Below, one piece after another: positions 8,040-17,420 of a stretch of DNA of 64,000 nt (position 1 is its first letter; each line of letters opens with the position of its first letter). A model generated the notes under the pieces. It ran no database searches, was not told the DNA's origin, and was given only the letters and a program-made list of their open reading frames with translations. This DNA is from Plantactinospora soyae (GTDB lineage Bacteria > Actinomycetota > Actinomycetes > Mycobacteriales > Micromonosporaceae), in NCBI RefSeq assembly GCF_014874095.1, contig NZ_JADBEB010000001.1, positions 5,952,001 to 6,016,000 on the forward strand, given 5' to 3'. A program made the translations under genes and the position numbers.

Positions 8040-9341
8040 TCAGCCCGCCATCGGGAAGTTGGCGCGGAACACGTTGCCCGGGTCGTGGCGGCGCTTGATG
8101 CCGCGTAGCCGTTGCACGACGTTCGGGCTGAAGGCGTCGGCGACGGTCTCGTCGGGGTTGAGAAAGGTGAAGGGTTTGCGGCCGGTGACGGGCAGGGCGC
8201 TGGCGAGCGCTCGTTGCTTGGCGGTGACCGCTCCGGTCGTCGTGGGCTCGCCGGGGATGCCGAACAAATACAGGAGGTACGGCTCGGTCAGCGGCCCGTG
8301 CGGGCTGTCGGACGGACGGGTGAACGCGCCGCCGAGGTGCCGGATCTGCACGCTGAGCAGCGGCGCGATCGGGTCGGCCAAGAGCGCCTCGACGGCTTCC
8401 AGGTCGGTCAGCAACTCCGCGCGGGACAGGCCGGGGCTGGGGGCGGTCGGCTCGGCGGTGATCGACCCCAACTCGGCCACCGACATCATCCGCCGACTGT
8501 CCGCCAGCGGCCGGGGCAGGCGGTCGAGCGGGGCGAGCAGGTCACGTGCCTCGTCCTGCTCGCCGAGGTAGGTGGCGTCCACCGCGACCATGGGTTCGGC
8601 ACCGGGGAAGTGCAGTAGGTCGAGCCAGGTGGTCAGCGCGTCCGGTGCCGTGGCGGTGATCTGCCGGTAGGCCGCCAGTACGGCGGGAGCGTGTTCGACA
8701 GTCCACAGTGTCCGACCGCCGTAGAGGCGGGGGGCGGGGTGCAGGGCGAGTTTCAGGGCGGTGACGACAGCGAAGTCGCCGCCCGCGCCGCGTAGCGCCC
8801 AGAACAGGTCGGGGTCGGTTTCGGCGGTCACCCGCCGCTGGTGGCCGCCGGCGTCGACGATCTCGTACGCGGTGACGCTGTCGGCGACCCAGCCGTGTAC
8901 GCGGCCGAACCAGCTCAGCCCGCCGCCGAGTGCGACACCGGTGAGGCTGACAACCGGGGAGCTACCGGGCAGGCCGGTCAGCCCATGCGGCGCGGCAGCC
9001 GCCTGTACCCGGCCCGACGACACGCCCGCGCCGACCCAGGCCCGGCGGGTGACCGGGTCGACGCGGAGGGTGTCCAGGCGGCGGGTGCGCAGCAGGATCG
9101 TTCCGTCGGTACGGCCGGTGGCGCCGTGCCCGTTCGGCTGCGTGGCCACGCCGAGGCCGGCGGAGCGGGCGTAGCGCACGAGGGCGGCGACGTCGTCGGC
9201 GTCGTCGGCCTCGACCACGGCGGCGACCGGTTGCTCGACGGCGAGGTTCCACGGCCGGCGGACGGTGTCGAAGTCGGGCTCTCCGGGCACCCAGACCTCA
9301 CCGCGAACGGCGGACTTCAGGGCGTTTTTAAGCATGTTCAT
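8040..9341 (-). CDS. FAD-linked oxidoreductase, berberine-bridge type
   Basis: This 433-aa flavoprotein has an N-terminal PCMH-type FAD-binding domain and a C-terminal BBE segment (RLRGIKRRHDPGNVFRANFP). TQPNGHGATG places His72 where BBE-type enzymes attach FAD covalently. The second covalent Cys of bicovalent members seems absent (LTGLPGSSPVVSLTGVALGGG). Such enzymes oxidise sugars, alkaloid-like or polyketide substrates with O2; the substrate here cannot be told. I start at the ATG at 9341 (MNMLKNAL); an ATG two codons later is also possible. The RBS is weak. No partner gene is adjacent. Confidence 0.85.
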   Translation of the reverse strand: MNMLKNALKSAVRGEVWVPGEPDFDTVRRPWNLAVEQPVAAVVEADDADDVAALVRYARSAGLGVATQPNGHGATGRTDGTILLRTRRLDTLRVDPVTRRAWVGAGVSSGRVQAAAAPHGLTGLPGSSPVVSLTGVALGGGLSWFGRVHGWVADSVTAYEIVDAGGHQRRVTAETDPDLFWALRGAGGDFAVVTALKLALHPAPRLYGGRTLWTVEHAPAVLAAYRQITATAPDALTTWLDLLHFPGAEPMVAVDATYLGEQDEARDLLAPLDRLPRPLADSRRMMSVAELGSITAEPTAPSPGLSRAELLTDLEAVEALLADPIAPLLSVQIRHLGGAFTRPSDSPHGPLTEPYLLYLFGIPGEPTTTGAVTAKQRALASALPVTGRKPFTFLNPDETVADAFSPNVVQRLRGIKRRHDPGNVFRANFPMAG

Positions 9342-9881
9342 CAGGGCTGCACTTTCTGGTCGGTCAGGCGGTGGCGCGTTCGCCGGTGCTGGTCGCGATC
9401 GTGGTGGTTGTCCGTCGGCCGCGAACGGGGGTGAAGTCGGCGGCAATGACCGCCGTGTCGGCGATCACAGCGGCGGCGACGAGAACGTTGGTACGCGGGC
9501 GCGGGCAGGGGCGTCGATCAGGGGCCGGAACGCCGTCGGCGCGGCCTGTGCGACGCTGGCCCGGCGTACGTCGCTGCTTGTCATGAGGACAAATCTAGGA
9601 GCGGAAAAGACCGCTGGTGGGGTGCAATCCCATGACAAATCTATGGGTCAATTCGGCGCGGGGAATCGGCAGTGACCTGCATCTTGAGCTGTCCGGCACC
9701 GGCAGTCGCCGTAGCCGGCATCGGCGGCAAGTAGCGGAGGAACGCGGCCGGTTGGTGGGCCTGTCGACGTCCTGCTCGTCGCACGACGTCGGCAGGAACA
9801 GCCGGGCATTCGAGGGACAGGAAGCGGGGTCGTTGGCGTTGGCCACCAACCCGGCGGAACAGTCGCTGCTACGGCAACGGC
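9342..9881. other. Intergenic stretch without a convincing gene
   Basis: These 540 bases hold only short frames. On the minus strand a hydrophobic stretch about 50 codons long (ending near 9365) reads NVLVAAAVIADTAVIAADF but lacks a start in frame, and could be a decayed membrane-peptide gene. The part around 9585-9660 is noticeably more AT-rich than its surroundings and may carry a promoter. Nothing else was recognised. Confidence 0.3.
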
Positions 9882-10511
9882 TCAGCTGGGCTTGATCGCC
9901 AGCACCCGCTCCACGGTGCCCGCCTTCAGCCGCTGCGACTCGGTCACCCACAGCCCCGCCTCGGCGAGCATCGGCGACGGGCGGCGGGTCATGTGTTCGC
10001 CAGCGCTGCGGATGGTGAACGCCTCGAGGACCCGCTGCCCGGCCCGGATCGGCCACCAGCGGCTGGCGACATGGTCCAGCAGGAGCAGTTTCCCGCCGGG
10101 GCGCAGCACCCGGGTCATCTCGCCGATCGCACGGGCATGGTCAGGGATCGCGCACAGCGACAGCGTGCACACCACCGTGTCGAAGGCGGCGTCGGCGAAC
10201 GGTAGGGCCTGAGCGTCGGCCTCGCGAAGGTCGACGTCGCGGCCGAGTTCGGCGGCGCGGTGGCGGGCGATCTCCAGCATGGCCGGGCTGAGCTCGACCC
10301 CGGTGACCCTCACTTCCAAGGGGTAGAACGGCAGGTTGCGGCCGGTGCCGACGGCGACCTCCAACACCCGGCCGGTGGCACGGGAACAGACCCACTCACG
10401 GCCGCCGGCGAACCAGATCCTCTCCAGGAGACTGATCTCCCGGTCGTAGCGGGGCGCCATCGCCTCCCAGACCCGACGGGCCTTCGCGGTCGGGTCCTCA
10501 TGGATTCTCAC
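9882..10511 (-). CDS. Class I SAM-dependent methyltransferase
   Basis: This 209-aa protein has a Rossmann-type methyltransferase fold. Motif I is VLEVAVGTGRNLPFY, the acidic loop is VTGVELSPAMLEIA, motif II is READAQALPFADAAFD, and the post-II strand is LRPGGKLLLLDHV. It belongs to the UbiE/MenG-like Methyltransf_11 group. The start MRIHEDPTAKARRVWE is typical of small stand-alone members. It lies downstream of an MFS gene on the same strand with a 230-nt gap, so co-transcription is possible but not shown. The substrate is unknown. Confidence 0.82.
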   Translation of the reverse strand: MRIHEDPTAKARRVWEAMAPRYDREISLLERIWFAGGREWVCSRATGRVLEVAVGTGRNLPFYPLEVRVTGVELSPAMLEIARHRAAELGRDVDLREADAQALPFADAAFDTVVCTLSLCAIPDHARAIGEMTRVLRPGGKLLLLDHVASRWWPIRAGQRVLEAFTIRSAGEHMTRRPSPMLAEAGLWVTESQRLKAGTVERVLAIKPS

Positions 10512-10742
10512 GACTTCCCCCCTCTGCGGGTTGGCCTCTGGCAGCCGGCCAGGAGTGCCGGACGCGGCGGCGGAGATGACACCGGCGGTGGCGGAGTCGC
10601 CCGCGTCGCCCGGAGCATTCGGCGCTGCGGTTCTTCCGGCGACCCGGCCGGCCCCACTGTACGCACGGCCGAACCGGCTCCTGGCGAGAATGGGCCGGCG
10701 TCGCCGCCGACCCTGGGCGGCGGGGGCGCGTGATGAGGCCGA

Positions 10743-12011
10743 TCATGGCGCTGTTGCGGTGTCGAGTTGTTTGGCGAGGCGGTTGAGGTCGGGTATGCGG
10801 CGGCCGACGAGCAGATAGATGCCGACGCTGACCAGCGCCAGCGACCCGACGGTGAGAAACATGGCGGTGCCGCCGAGGCTGGCGAGGACGAGGCTGCCGA
10901 GCACGGGTCCGGCGAATCCGCCGACCTGCGCGAAGGTGTGGGTGCCGAAGTAGCTGCCGCGTAGGTCCGGTGGGGCGATTCGGTCGATGAGGACGAACTC
11001 GGAGGGAACGATGAGGGTTTCGCCGAGGGTGAGTACGAGCATCGCGACGATGTAGTGCCAGGTCTGCTGGGAGAACGCGAAGCCCGCCATGCCGAGGAAG
11101 GTGAGCAGGCCGCCGATGGTGATGGCGTTGACCGGACTGCGCCGCTGGACGTAGCGGGCGGCGACGGGCTGGAGCAGGATCACGCCGACCGCGTTTGTCG
11201 TCATGACGGTGGCCAGGATCCGGGCGCTGTCGGCGAAGTCGATGACGAAGTTCTGTGCGAGCAGGAGCGAGATCCGGCTGTGGACGGCCTCCAACAGGAT
11301 CGCCGCGATCAGTAGGACGAGCAGTCGCCGGTCGGAGGCCATCACCCGGACGGAGTCGCCGATGCCGCGTGCGATCGCGCTCGCTGTGCCCTGGACGGTG
11401 GCGGGTTCGACGGTGGCGGGCGGCGGGAGTGGCAATGTACGGGTACCACGCCACAGCAGCGTGAGGTACAGCAGGTACGCCACGGCGGCGACCAGAAACG
11501 AGATCCGTACGCCGGTGAGGCCGAGCGCCACGCCGATCAGCGGCCCGACGGCGTATCCAGCGTTGATGGCCAGGTACTGGTGCGAGAACCACCTCACGCG
11601 TAGGTGGGGCGATAGTAGGTCGCTCAGGAGCGCCTTCGCGACCGGGTTGAAGGAGCTCGTCGCGAAGGCCATGGCCGCGTTGAACAGGAACGCCGCGACG
11701 ACATGGTGGGTGAAGTAGAAGCCGACGAAGCTGCCGGTCACGATGGTCAGGGCGATGAGCAGGATTCTTCGTCGGCCCACGATGTCGGACAGGGCGCCGC
11801 CGAGGAAGCCTCCGCAGATGCCGAACAGGACCGACGAGCCGATGACGAGGCCGACGGTGGTGACCGACAGGCCGAGTTCGTTGCGGAGGAACACCGCCAG
11901 GAAAGGGATGGTGACCGAGTTGGCGAGGCTCATGATGGCGGAGCCGGCGACGAGTGTCCTGGCCGGCGATGGGGTACGCGCCGTCCGGATAGCGGGTGGC
12001 TGACCGGTCAT
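10743..12011 (-). CDS. MFS transporter (12 TM)
   Basis: The protein has 422 aa with about 12 hydrophobic helices. The MFS motif A appears as GGALSDIVGRRRIL after helix 2, and a second conserved GExLI segment (LTLGETLIVPSEFV) sits before the last third. It resembles drug/metabolite exporters of the MdtH-like MFS_1 group. The ATG at 12011 follows GGAAGGAAA. The much longer upstream open frame runs antisense-like through the neighbouring MFS gene and is not coding. It lies 134 nt downstream of the DHA2 gene and may share its TetR-controlled transcript. Confidence 0.86.
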   Translation of the reverse strand: MTGQPPAIRTARTPSPARTLVAGSAIMSLANSVTIPFLAVFLRNELGLSVTTVGLVIGSSVLFGICGGFLGGALSDIVGRRRILLIALTIVTGSFVGFYFTHHVVAAFLFNAAMAFATSSFNPVAKALLSDLLSPHLRVRWFSHQYLAINAGYAVGPLIGVALGLTGVRISFLVAAVAYLLYLTLLWRGTRTLPLPPPATVEPATVQGTASAIARGIGDSVRVMASDRRLLVLLIAAILLEAVHSRISLLLAQNFVIDFADSARILATVMTTNAVGVILLQPVAARYVQRRSPVNAITIGGLLTFLGMAGFAFSQQTWHYIVAMLVLTLGETLIVPSEFVLIDRIAPPDLRGSYFGTHTFAQVGGFAGPVLGSLVLASLGGTAMFLTVGSLALVSVGIYLLVGRRIPDLNRLAKQLDTATAP

Positions 12012-12145
12012 ACCGTCGTTTCCTTCCAGGAGGACCGGTGTCACGGGCGCCGGTGCGGGTTGCCGCGGGTCATCGCCGTCTTCTCGGCATCCTGTGCCGC
12101 CGACCGTCCCGAAACCCGTACACATCCCGCACCGTCGGCCGTGGG

Positions 12146-13537
12146 TCAGGTGCGCGGGCGAGAGTGGGGAATGAGGATGAAGGCCGCGACGGCGGCGACG
12201 GCGGCCATGACCGCGCCGGTGGTGAAGCCGTTGGTGAAACCGGCGCTGCTTGTTCCGGCGATGCTCGCCGCGGCGATGCTGGAGACCAGGGCGGCGCCGA
12301 GCGAGGCGCCGAATTCGTGGAAGGTGCTGACGATTCCGGCGGCGAGGCCGGCTTCGGCCGGGTCGACCTGTCCCAGCGCGGTGGCGGAGGCGACGACGAA
12401 GGCGGCGCCGGTTCCGGCGGCGGCGACGCTGACACCTGCCACCATCGCCGCGCTGCCGTCCCAGATGGCGGGCATGGCCATGCCCACGGCCGCGACGAGA
12501 AGCCCGAGGACGCCGAGAGCACGGGGGCCGGTACGGCCCAGGAGGCGGCCGGCGGTGTGCGCGCCGGCCATGGTCGCCAGCGCCACCGGGAGGAAGAGCA
12601 GTCCGGTACGGAGCGCGCCGTAGCCGCGGTGGTCCTGGAGGTAGAACGTGCCGAGGAAGAAGACGGTGATCATGAGGGCGGTCGCGACGAGGATCAGCAT
12701 CGTTCCGGCCGCGACCGGCCGGCGCAGCAGGAGCCGCACGTCCATGAGCGGACTGGCGGCAAGCCGTTGACGGGTGACGAAGGCGGCGTAGAGGAGCACC
12801 GCCGCGGTGACGAGCAGGAGTGTGGTCGGGCTGCCCCAGCCCCGGTCTCCGGCGCCGATCAGGGCGAAGAGTAGGGAGCCGGTGGCCGCGGTCACCAGCA
12901 TCGCGCCTGGCACGTCGAGGCGCGCCCGCGCGCCCGGGTTCGGCTGCGGGGGCAGTTGCGTCCGGAGCAGGAGCAGCAACAACACGCCCACCGGGACGTT
13001 TATGTAGAACACCCAGGGCCATCCCGGACCAGCGGTCAACACCCCGCCCAACAGAACGCCCAGGGCCGCCCCGGTGCCGCCGAGCGCCGACCAGATCCCG
13101 AGGGCCCTGTTCCGCTCGTCGCCGTCGAAGATGGTGACGACCAGTGAGAGCGCGGCGGGCGAGAGAATCGCGGCGGCGAGTCCCTGTGCGACGCGGCCGG
13201 TCAGCAGCATGGGGCCGTTGGTTGCCAGGCCGGCGGTCAGGGATGCCGCAGCGAACAACAGTAGCCCTGCGAGTACGAGGCGCCGCGCGCCGAAGATGTC
13301 GGTGGCGCGACCACCGAGTAGGAGCAGGCCGCCGAAGGTGAGCGTGTAGCCGCTCACCACCCAGGTCAGGGTCTCCCGCTGTAGGCCGAGGTCGGCGCCC
13401 ATCTGCGGTAGGGCGATCGCGACGACGGTGACGTCCAGGATGAGCATCAGTTGGGCGATGCCGACGAGCCCGAGGATCCTCCACCGCTGTGGATGGGGGC
13501 TGCGGGGCAGGCCGGTTGTGGTTGTCGGTCCCGTCAT
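12146..13537 (-). CDS. DHA2-family (EmrB/QacA-like) MFS drug exporter
   Basis: This 463-aa protein has about 14 hydrophobic helices, the length and topology of DHA2 proton-driven multidrug exporters. Helix 1 carries LMLILDVTVVAIALPQM (motif D1-like), motif A appears as GGRATDIFGARRL, and motif C as GVLLGGVLTAGPGW in helix 5, an antiporter mark. The ATG at 13537 has GGGAG about ten bases upstream. It is divergently transcribed from a TetR gene with a perfect inverted repeat between them, so it is almost certainly the repressed target. Confidence 0.9.
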   Translation of the reverse strand: MTGPTTTTGLPRSPHPQRWRILGLVGIAQLMLILDVTVVAIALPQMGADLGLQRETLTWVVSGYTLTFGGLLLLGGRATDIFGARRLVLAGLLLFAAASLTAGLATNGPMLLTGRVAQGLAAAILSPAALSLVVTIFDGDERNRALGIWSALGGTGAALGVLLGGVLTAGPGWPWVFYINVPVGVLLLLLLRTQLPPQPNPGARARLDVPGAMLVTAATGSLLFALIGAGDRGWGSPTTLLLVTAAVLLYAAFVTRQRLAASPLMDVRLLLRRPVAAGTMLILVATALMITVFFLGTFYLQDHRGYGALRTGLLFLPVALATMAGAHTAGRLLGRTGPRALGVLGLLVAAVGMAMPAIWDGSAAMVAGVSVAAAGTGAAFVVASATALGQVDPAEAGLAAGIVSTFHEFGASLGAALVSSIAAASIAGTSSAGFTNGFTTGAVMAAVAAVAAFILIPHSRPRT

Positions 13538-13571
13538 GACGATCAAACTCCCGTCACTAAGTCGAACAGGT

Positions 13572-13609
13572 GTGTACGAGTTGTACGGGGGATACGATAA
13601 CTCGTACAC
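13572..13609. promoter_or_regulatory. Probable TetR operator between divergent genes
   Basis: Perfect 11-bp arms gtgtacgagtt and aactcgtacac lie 16 nt apart in the 96-nt gap between the DHA2 exporter and the TetR gene. A third partial copy (gagttgtac) sits inside. This is the expected place for autoregulation plus control of the exporter. Confidence 0.65.
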
Positions 13610-13633
13610 CGCTGTTTGAGTTGAGGGAGTTAC

Positions 13634-14221
13634 ATGTCTCACCCACCGGCCAGGCCGCCCCGCCGCGCCGATGCCCGCCACAACGCCGACAAGATCCTGG
13701 ACGCGGCGGTTGCCTGCCTGAGCCGCAATGCCGACGCGAGCGTGAGCGAGATCGCCCAGTCCGCAGGGGTGGGCCGGGTGACCCTGTACGGGCACTTCCC
13801 GTCGCGAGAGGTCCTGGTCGAGGCCGCGCTGCAGCGGGTACTGGCCGAGGGAGAGAAGGTCCTGGAGAGCCTCGATCTCACGGGCGATCCGCGCCACGCG
13901 CTCAGCGTTCTGATCAGGTCGAGCTGGCTGCTGATCGCCCAGTCAAGCGCCGTGCTCGAAGCCGCTCAGACAGCGCTGCCGCCCGAACGCGTACAGCAAC
14001 TCCACCTGAAACCCGCGCAGCGCGTCGACGAACTCATCCACCGGGGCCAGGCCACGGGGGCCTTCCGCGTCGACCTGCCCCCCGACTGGCTGACCAGCGT
14101 CCTGCACCATGTCATGCACGGCGCGGCCAACGACGTGGCGGCGGGCCGCCTCGACCGTACCGATGCCCCGGTCTTCATCACCGAGACCATCCTGGCCGCC
14201 TACGCGCCGACCGGCAGATAG
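13634..14221 (+). CDS. TetR/AcrR-family repressor of the adjacent exporter
   Basis: This 195-aa regulator has an N-terminal TetR helix-turn-helix (ILDAAVACLSRN, then SEIAQSAGVGRVTLYGHF, about residues 20-68). The C-terminal helical ligand domain is of the SBP-like type seen beside efflux genes. It has an ATG start shortly after gagggagtt. It is divergent from the DHA2 transporter and reads toward the lipoprotein gene. By position it represses both itself and the exporter and is released by an exporter substrate; the ligand is not inferable. Confidence 0.9.
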   Translation: MSHPPARPPRRADARHNADKILDAAVACLSRNADASVSEIAQSAGVGRVTLYGHFPSREVLVEAALQRVLAEGEKVLESLDLTGDPRHALSVLIRSSWLLIAQSSAVLEAAQTALPPERVQQLHLKPAQRVDELIHRGQATGAFRVDLPPDWLTSVLHHVMHGAANDVAAGRLDRTDAPVFITETILAAYAPTGR

Positions 14222-14247
14222 CGCGACGTCCACCGACGCCGGTACGG

Positions 14248-14826
14248 CTACCGGGAGGTAGCCGTCGACCCGGCCGCAGGCGTCGCCGAGGAGGGTGCAC
14301 CGGGTGTCGCGTGCACACCGTGGTCGCCGACCTGAGCGTCGAACCAGGCGTGCAGGGCGGTGACGATCGCGGGGTCGCTCGCGGTGTAGGTGATCCGCGC
14401 GCCGTCAGCGGTCGTCTCGTACCCGATGGTGATCTTGCCGGCGCTGTCGCGAAGGACGGCGAGCCCCGGCATCTGGCCACCATGGATGTTCGCCGGGTCG
14501 GAGAAGTCGCCGCGACGGAAACTGTCGGCCTCCTGCCGCAGGTGCTCCCGGACCAGGTCGACCTGACCGGCGTCCCGGGGATTGTCGGCGACGACGGTCT
14601 GCACGCCCCCACCGTCGGTCTTGACGAAGTGGTGCGTCGTGCGGTCGAGGTCGAACGGCATCACCGACTCGCCCCGCTCGGCGACCTGCGACTGCCGGTC
14701 GGCGGTCGCGGTCGGTGTCCCTGGCGCGCCGCCGTCGGCGCAGCCCGCGCTTACCAGCGCGATGCCGGTGGCCGCGACGATCGCACCGATCCAGGAGCGG
14801 GCCCGGGCACGGTCATTCGTTCTCAT
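14248..14826 (-). CDS. Small lipoprotein of unknown function
   Basis: This 192-aa protein has a lipoprotein signal: Arg-rich start, hydrophobic segment, and lipobox LVSAGC with Cys29. The mature part carries PFDLDRTTHHFVKTDGGGVQ, GGQMPGLAVL and DPAIVTALHAWFDAQVGDHG, and ends in a Ser/Ala/Pro-rich tail. I know no function for this family. The start overlaps the end of the upstream MarR gene by 14 nt, so the two form an operon and MarR probably controls it. Confidence 0.75.
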   Translation of the reverse strand: MRTNDRARARSWIGAIVAATGIALVSAGCADGGAPGTPTATADRQSQVAERGESVMPFDLDRTTHHFVKTDGGGVQTVVADNPRDAGQVDLVREHLRQEADSFRRGDFSDPANIHGGQMPGLAVLRDSAGKITIGYETTADGARITYTASDPAIVTALHAWFDAQVGDHGVHATPGAPSSATPAAGSTATSR

Positions 14827-15253
14827 CAGCGGCCTCCGCCAGGGTCTGCAGCGCTCGCACCATCGCCGCGCGCTGGTCGTCAGGGACCCGGGCCAAGAGC
14901 GCGGTGAACCGGTTCCGACGGGCCTCGGCCTGCCGGGCCGCAGCGGTCGCGCCGGCCTCGGTAAGTTCGAGCAGTACTCCCCGGCCGTCGTCGAGGGCCG
15001 CCTGCCGCCGTACCCAGCCGCGCCGTTCCAGGTTGGAGACCAGGCGGCTGACCGTGCTTTTCTCCAGCCGTAACCGCCGGGTCAACTCGGCCTGCCGCAG
15101 GCGACCCTCCCGAGCGATCTCGACCATCGCGTGGGCCTCGGAGACCGGCAACGGCTGCCCGCACGGAGTGCGGTCCGGCTGGTGAAGGCCGAAGTTGCGG
15201 ACGAACCGCATGAGGGCGTCCTGCGCCGTCCCCACCTCGTCGGCATCGTCCAT
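14813..15253 (-). CDS. MarR-family transcriptional regulator
   Basis: The protein has 146 aa. The winged helix is clear: GRLRQAELTRRLRLEKSTVSRLVSNLERRGWV (helices in two parts) followed by the wing DDGRGVLLELTEAG. The ATG at 15253 is preferred over a longer upstream start because the direct repeats that look like its operator overlap that start. It is the first gene of a two-gene unit with a lipoprotein. Ligand unknown. Confidence 0.88.
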   Translation of the reverse strand: MDDADEVGTAQDALMRFVRNFGLHQPDRTPCGQPLPVSEAHAMVEIAREGRLRQAELTRRLRLEKSTVSRLVSNLERRGWVRRQAALDDGRGVLLELTEAGATAAARQAEARRNRFTALLARVPDDQRAAMVRALQTLAEAADENE

Positions 15254-15282
15254 GGTTCGACCATACAACCAGATGGTTCGAC
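15252..15282. promoter_or_regulatory. Direct repeats at the MarR promoter
   Basis: atggttcgac occurs twice, at 15252-15261 and 15273-15282, spaced 21 bp (two helical turns). Each is part of an imperfect dyad (atgg-ttcga-ccat; aacc-agat-ggtt). The first overlaps the MarR start codon, as expected for autorepression. Confidence 0.5.
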
Positions 15283-15464
15283 AGCACAACCAAGTTGCGC
15301 CGTCAGCACAGGCCGGTCGAGCCAGCGGATGACTGAACGACGACCTGCGCGGCGCCGACCGGAGCGGAGGTCACGGGGAGATAACTGTGGGATCCATAGT
15401 CGGCAAAGATCATTAGCATCAGTGGCTGACCAGGCGACCTCGTCTGGAGTTAGGTGGAGGTTGG

Positions 15465-17294
15465 ATGAACCTTCGGAGGAGGGTGGCCCTGCCTGTCGCG
15501 GCGGCGGGGGCACTGGCCATCATCACAAGCCTCACCACGGGCGGCCTACCCTCGGTGGCACAGGCCGCTCCGGCATCTGCGGCAGTTGGCGCACCGATCA
15601 CCCATGAGGAGAACCCACGGGTTCCCGAAGGGGCAGCGTGGACGGAGACGTACTTCCCGTCCTCCGACGGCAGTGGGGTCGAGCTGCACGCCGACGTGCT
15701 GCGCCCGGCACACCTGCCGGCGCGTGCGAAGACGCCGGTGATCCTGTCGGTGGGCCCGTATTTCTCGCACGCGGGGGAGACTTCTCCCGGGGGGTGGGAC
15801 CAGGTCGGGCCGTCGGCGCGCTTTCAGGACCTGATCGACGGTGCGCGGCTGATGGAGCGTGGATACACCTTCGTGATGGTCGACCTGCGCGGCTTCGGCG
15901 GCAGCACAGGTTGCCTGGACTTCCTCGGCCCGGGCGAGCAGGCCGATATCAAGGCGGCCGTCGAGTGGGCCGCGCGCCAGCCGTGGTCGACTGGCAAGGT
16001 GGGCATGTACGGCAAGTCGTACGACGCCAACACCGGGCTGGCGGCCAACGTCCTCAAGCTCAAGCCTCTGCGGGCGATCGTTGCCCAGGAACCGACGTGG
16101 GACAGGTACAACTACCTGTTCAGCAACGGAGTGCCGCGTTCCAACGCGACCAGCAGCCCGCGGAGCTACTACTCGATCGCCACGATGCCGCCGCTGGGTG
16201 ACGACAGCGACCGCTACCGGGCGAACGCGGAGTACGAGAAGAGCCACCCCGAGTGCGAGATCGACAACAGCACCAACACCCAGGATCCCGACCCGAAGTC
16301 GGCGTTCTGGCGGGCCCGTGACTTCGCCTCCCGCGCCGCCGGCTCCCGGACGCCGCTGTTCGTCACGTCGGGCTTCATCGAGGACAACACCAAGCCCGAG
16401 GACATGCAGAAGTACCTGGCCAACCACCACGGCCCGGAACGCGGTTGGCTTGGCCAGTGGGAACACGTCCGCGGCAACGAGACCGACAGCAACGGCCAGC
16501 TCAAGATGGGCCGGGCCGGCTGGTTCGACGAGGTGATGCGCTTCTACGACCAGCACCTGCGGGGCATCAAACCGTCGGTGACCGACCCGGCGTTCTCCAT
16601 CGAGGACAGCCTCGGCAACTGGCGCGCCCAGCCGACCTGGCCGGTGATCGACGACTCGTACACGGCGCGGCTGTCGCCCGGGCGGTACGTCGACGACGGC
16701 GGCCAGGCGCAGCGGACCGCCGAGCCGATGACGGCGCCGCAGGCCGACGGCTGGGACATCGAGTACGCGCCGGAGGCCGGCTCGCCGACGGCTGACCAGA
16801 CGAGTGCGCTCAGCTCCGACGTGCCTGGCAACAGCTACTGGACCTTCTCCACGCCCGCGTCGAAGCAGGTGCGGATCACGGGCACGCCGGAGGTCACGCT
16901 GAAGACCAGGGGACAGGGCAACGTCTGGGTACGGCTGTGGGACGTCGCCCCGGACGGCAGGTCGACGATGTTCGACGAGAACGTCGCAGCGCTGGACCAC
17001 GACAGGTCGACCTCGTTCGCCCTGAAGGCGACGGACTGGACCTTCGAGCGAGGGCACCAGTTGGGGGTCCAGATCGGAACCATCACCTCACGGGGCTGGC
17101 GCCCTGTTCCCTCGGGTCAGACGATCACCGTCACCGACGCACGGCTCGGCCTGGAGGTGCAGGAACCGCGGTTCGACTCGCCCACCCAGGGTGACCGGTC
17201 GCCGTACCTGGACCGGTACGTGGCGGCGAACACCATCACGCTCGACACCGTCGGCGCCCCGACGTTCCCGCTGCGCGTGTCAAAGCGGGGATGA
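15465..17294 (+). CDS. Secreted CocE/NonD-family hydrolase (X-Pro dipeptidyl-peptidase S15 type)
   Basis: This 609-aa protein has a classical signal peptide (hydrophobic about residues 8-34, AQAAPASA cleavage region). An alpha/beta-hydrolase domain of the S15/CocE group follows: VDLRGFGGSTG, then GMYGKSYDANTG with nucleophile Ser185. The C-terminal half is the jelly-roll domain of this family (WTFSTPASKQVRITGTPEV). Substrates may be peptides or esters; the exact activity is unknown. The RBS ggtggagg lies 4 nt from the ATG. It stands alone and ends at a strong hairpin. Confidence 0.88.
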   Translation: MNLRRRVALPVAAAGALAIITSLTTGGLPSVAQAAPASAAVGAPITHEENPRVPEGAAWTETYFPSSDGSGVELHADVLRPAHLPARAKTPVILSVGPYFSHAGETSPGGWDQVGPSARFQDLIDGARLMERGYTFVMVDLRGFGGSTGCLDFLGPGEQADIKAAVEWAARQPWSTGKVGMYGKSYDANTGLAANVLKLKPLRAIVAQEPTWDRYNYLFSNGVPRSNATSSPRSYYSIATMPPLGDDSDRYRANAEYEKSHPECEIDNSTNTQDPDPKSAFWRARDFASRAAGSRTPLFVTSGFIEDNTKPEDMQKYLANHHGPERGWLGQWEHVRGNETDSNGQLKMGRAGWFDEVMRFYDQHLRGIKPSVTDPAFSIEDSLGNWRAQPTWPVIDDSYTARLSPGRYVDDGGQAQRTAEPMTAPQADGWDIEYAPEAGSPTADQTSALSSDVPGNSYWTFSTPASKQVRITGTPEVTLKTRGQGNVWVRLWDVAPDGRSTMFDENVAALDHDRSTSFALKATDWTFERGHQLGVQIGTITSRGWRPVPSGQTITVTDARLGLEVQEPRFDSPTQGDRSPYLDRYVAANTITLDTVGAPTFPLRVSKRG

Positions 17295-17324
17295 CCCAGC
17301 GCCGGCTGCTCAGCACGAGCACTG

Positions 17325-17361
17325 GAGGCCGCATCGGGCATCTTGCCCGGTGCGGCCTCCG
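17325..17361. terminator. Strong hairpin terminator
   Basis: A 16-bp stem (one G-U wobble) starting ggaggccgcatcgggc has a 5-nt loop atctt. It lies between the convergent CocE hydrolase and tautomerase genes. Confidence 0.7.
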
Positions 17362-17420
17362 CTGCTTGAATCGTTGAGGTATTACCGCCCAACGGTGTCG
17401 GCAATCGTCATGACACGCGC

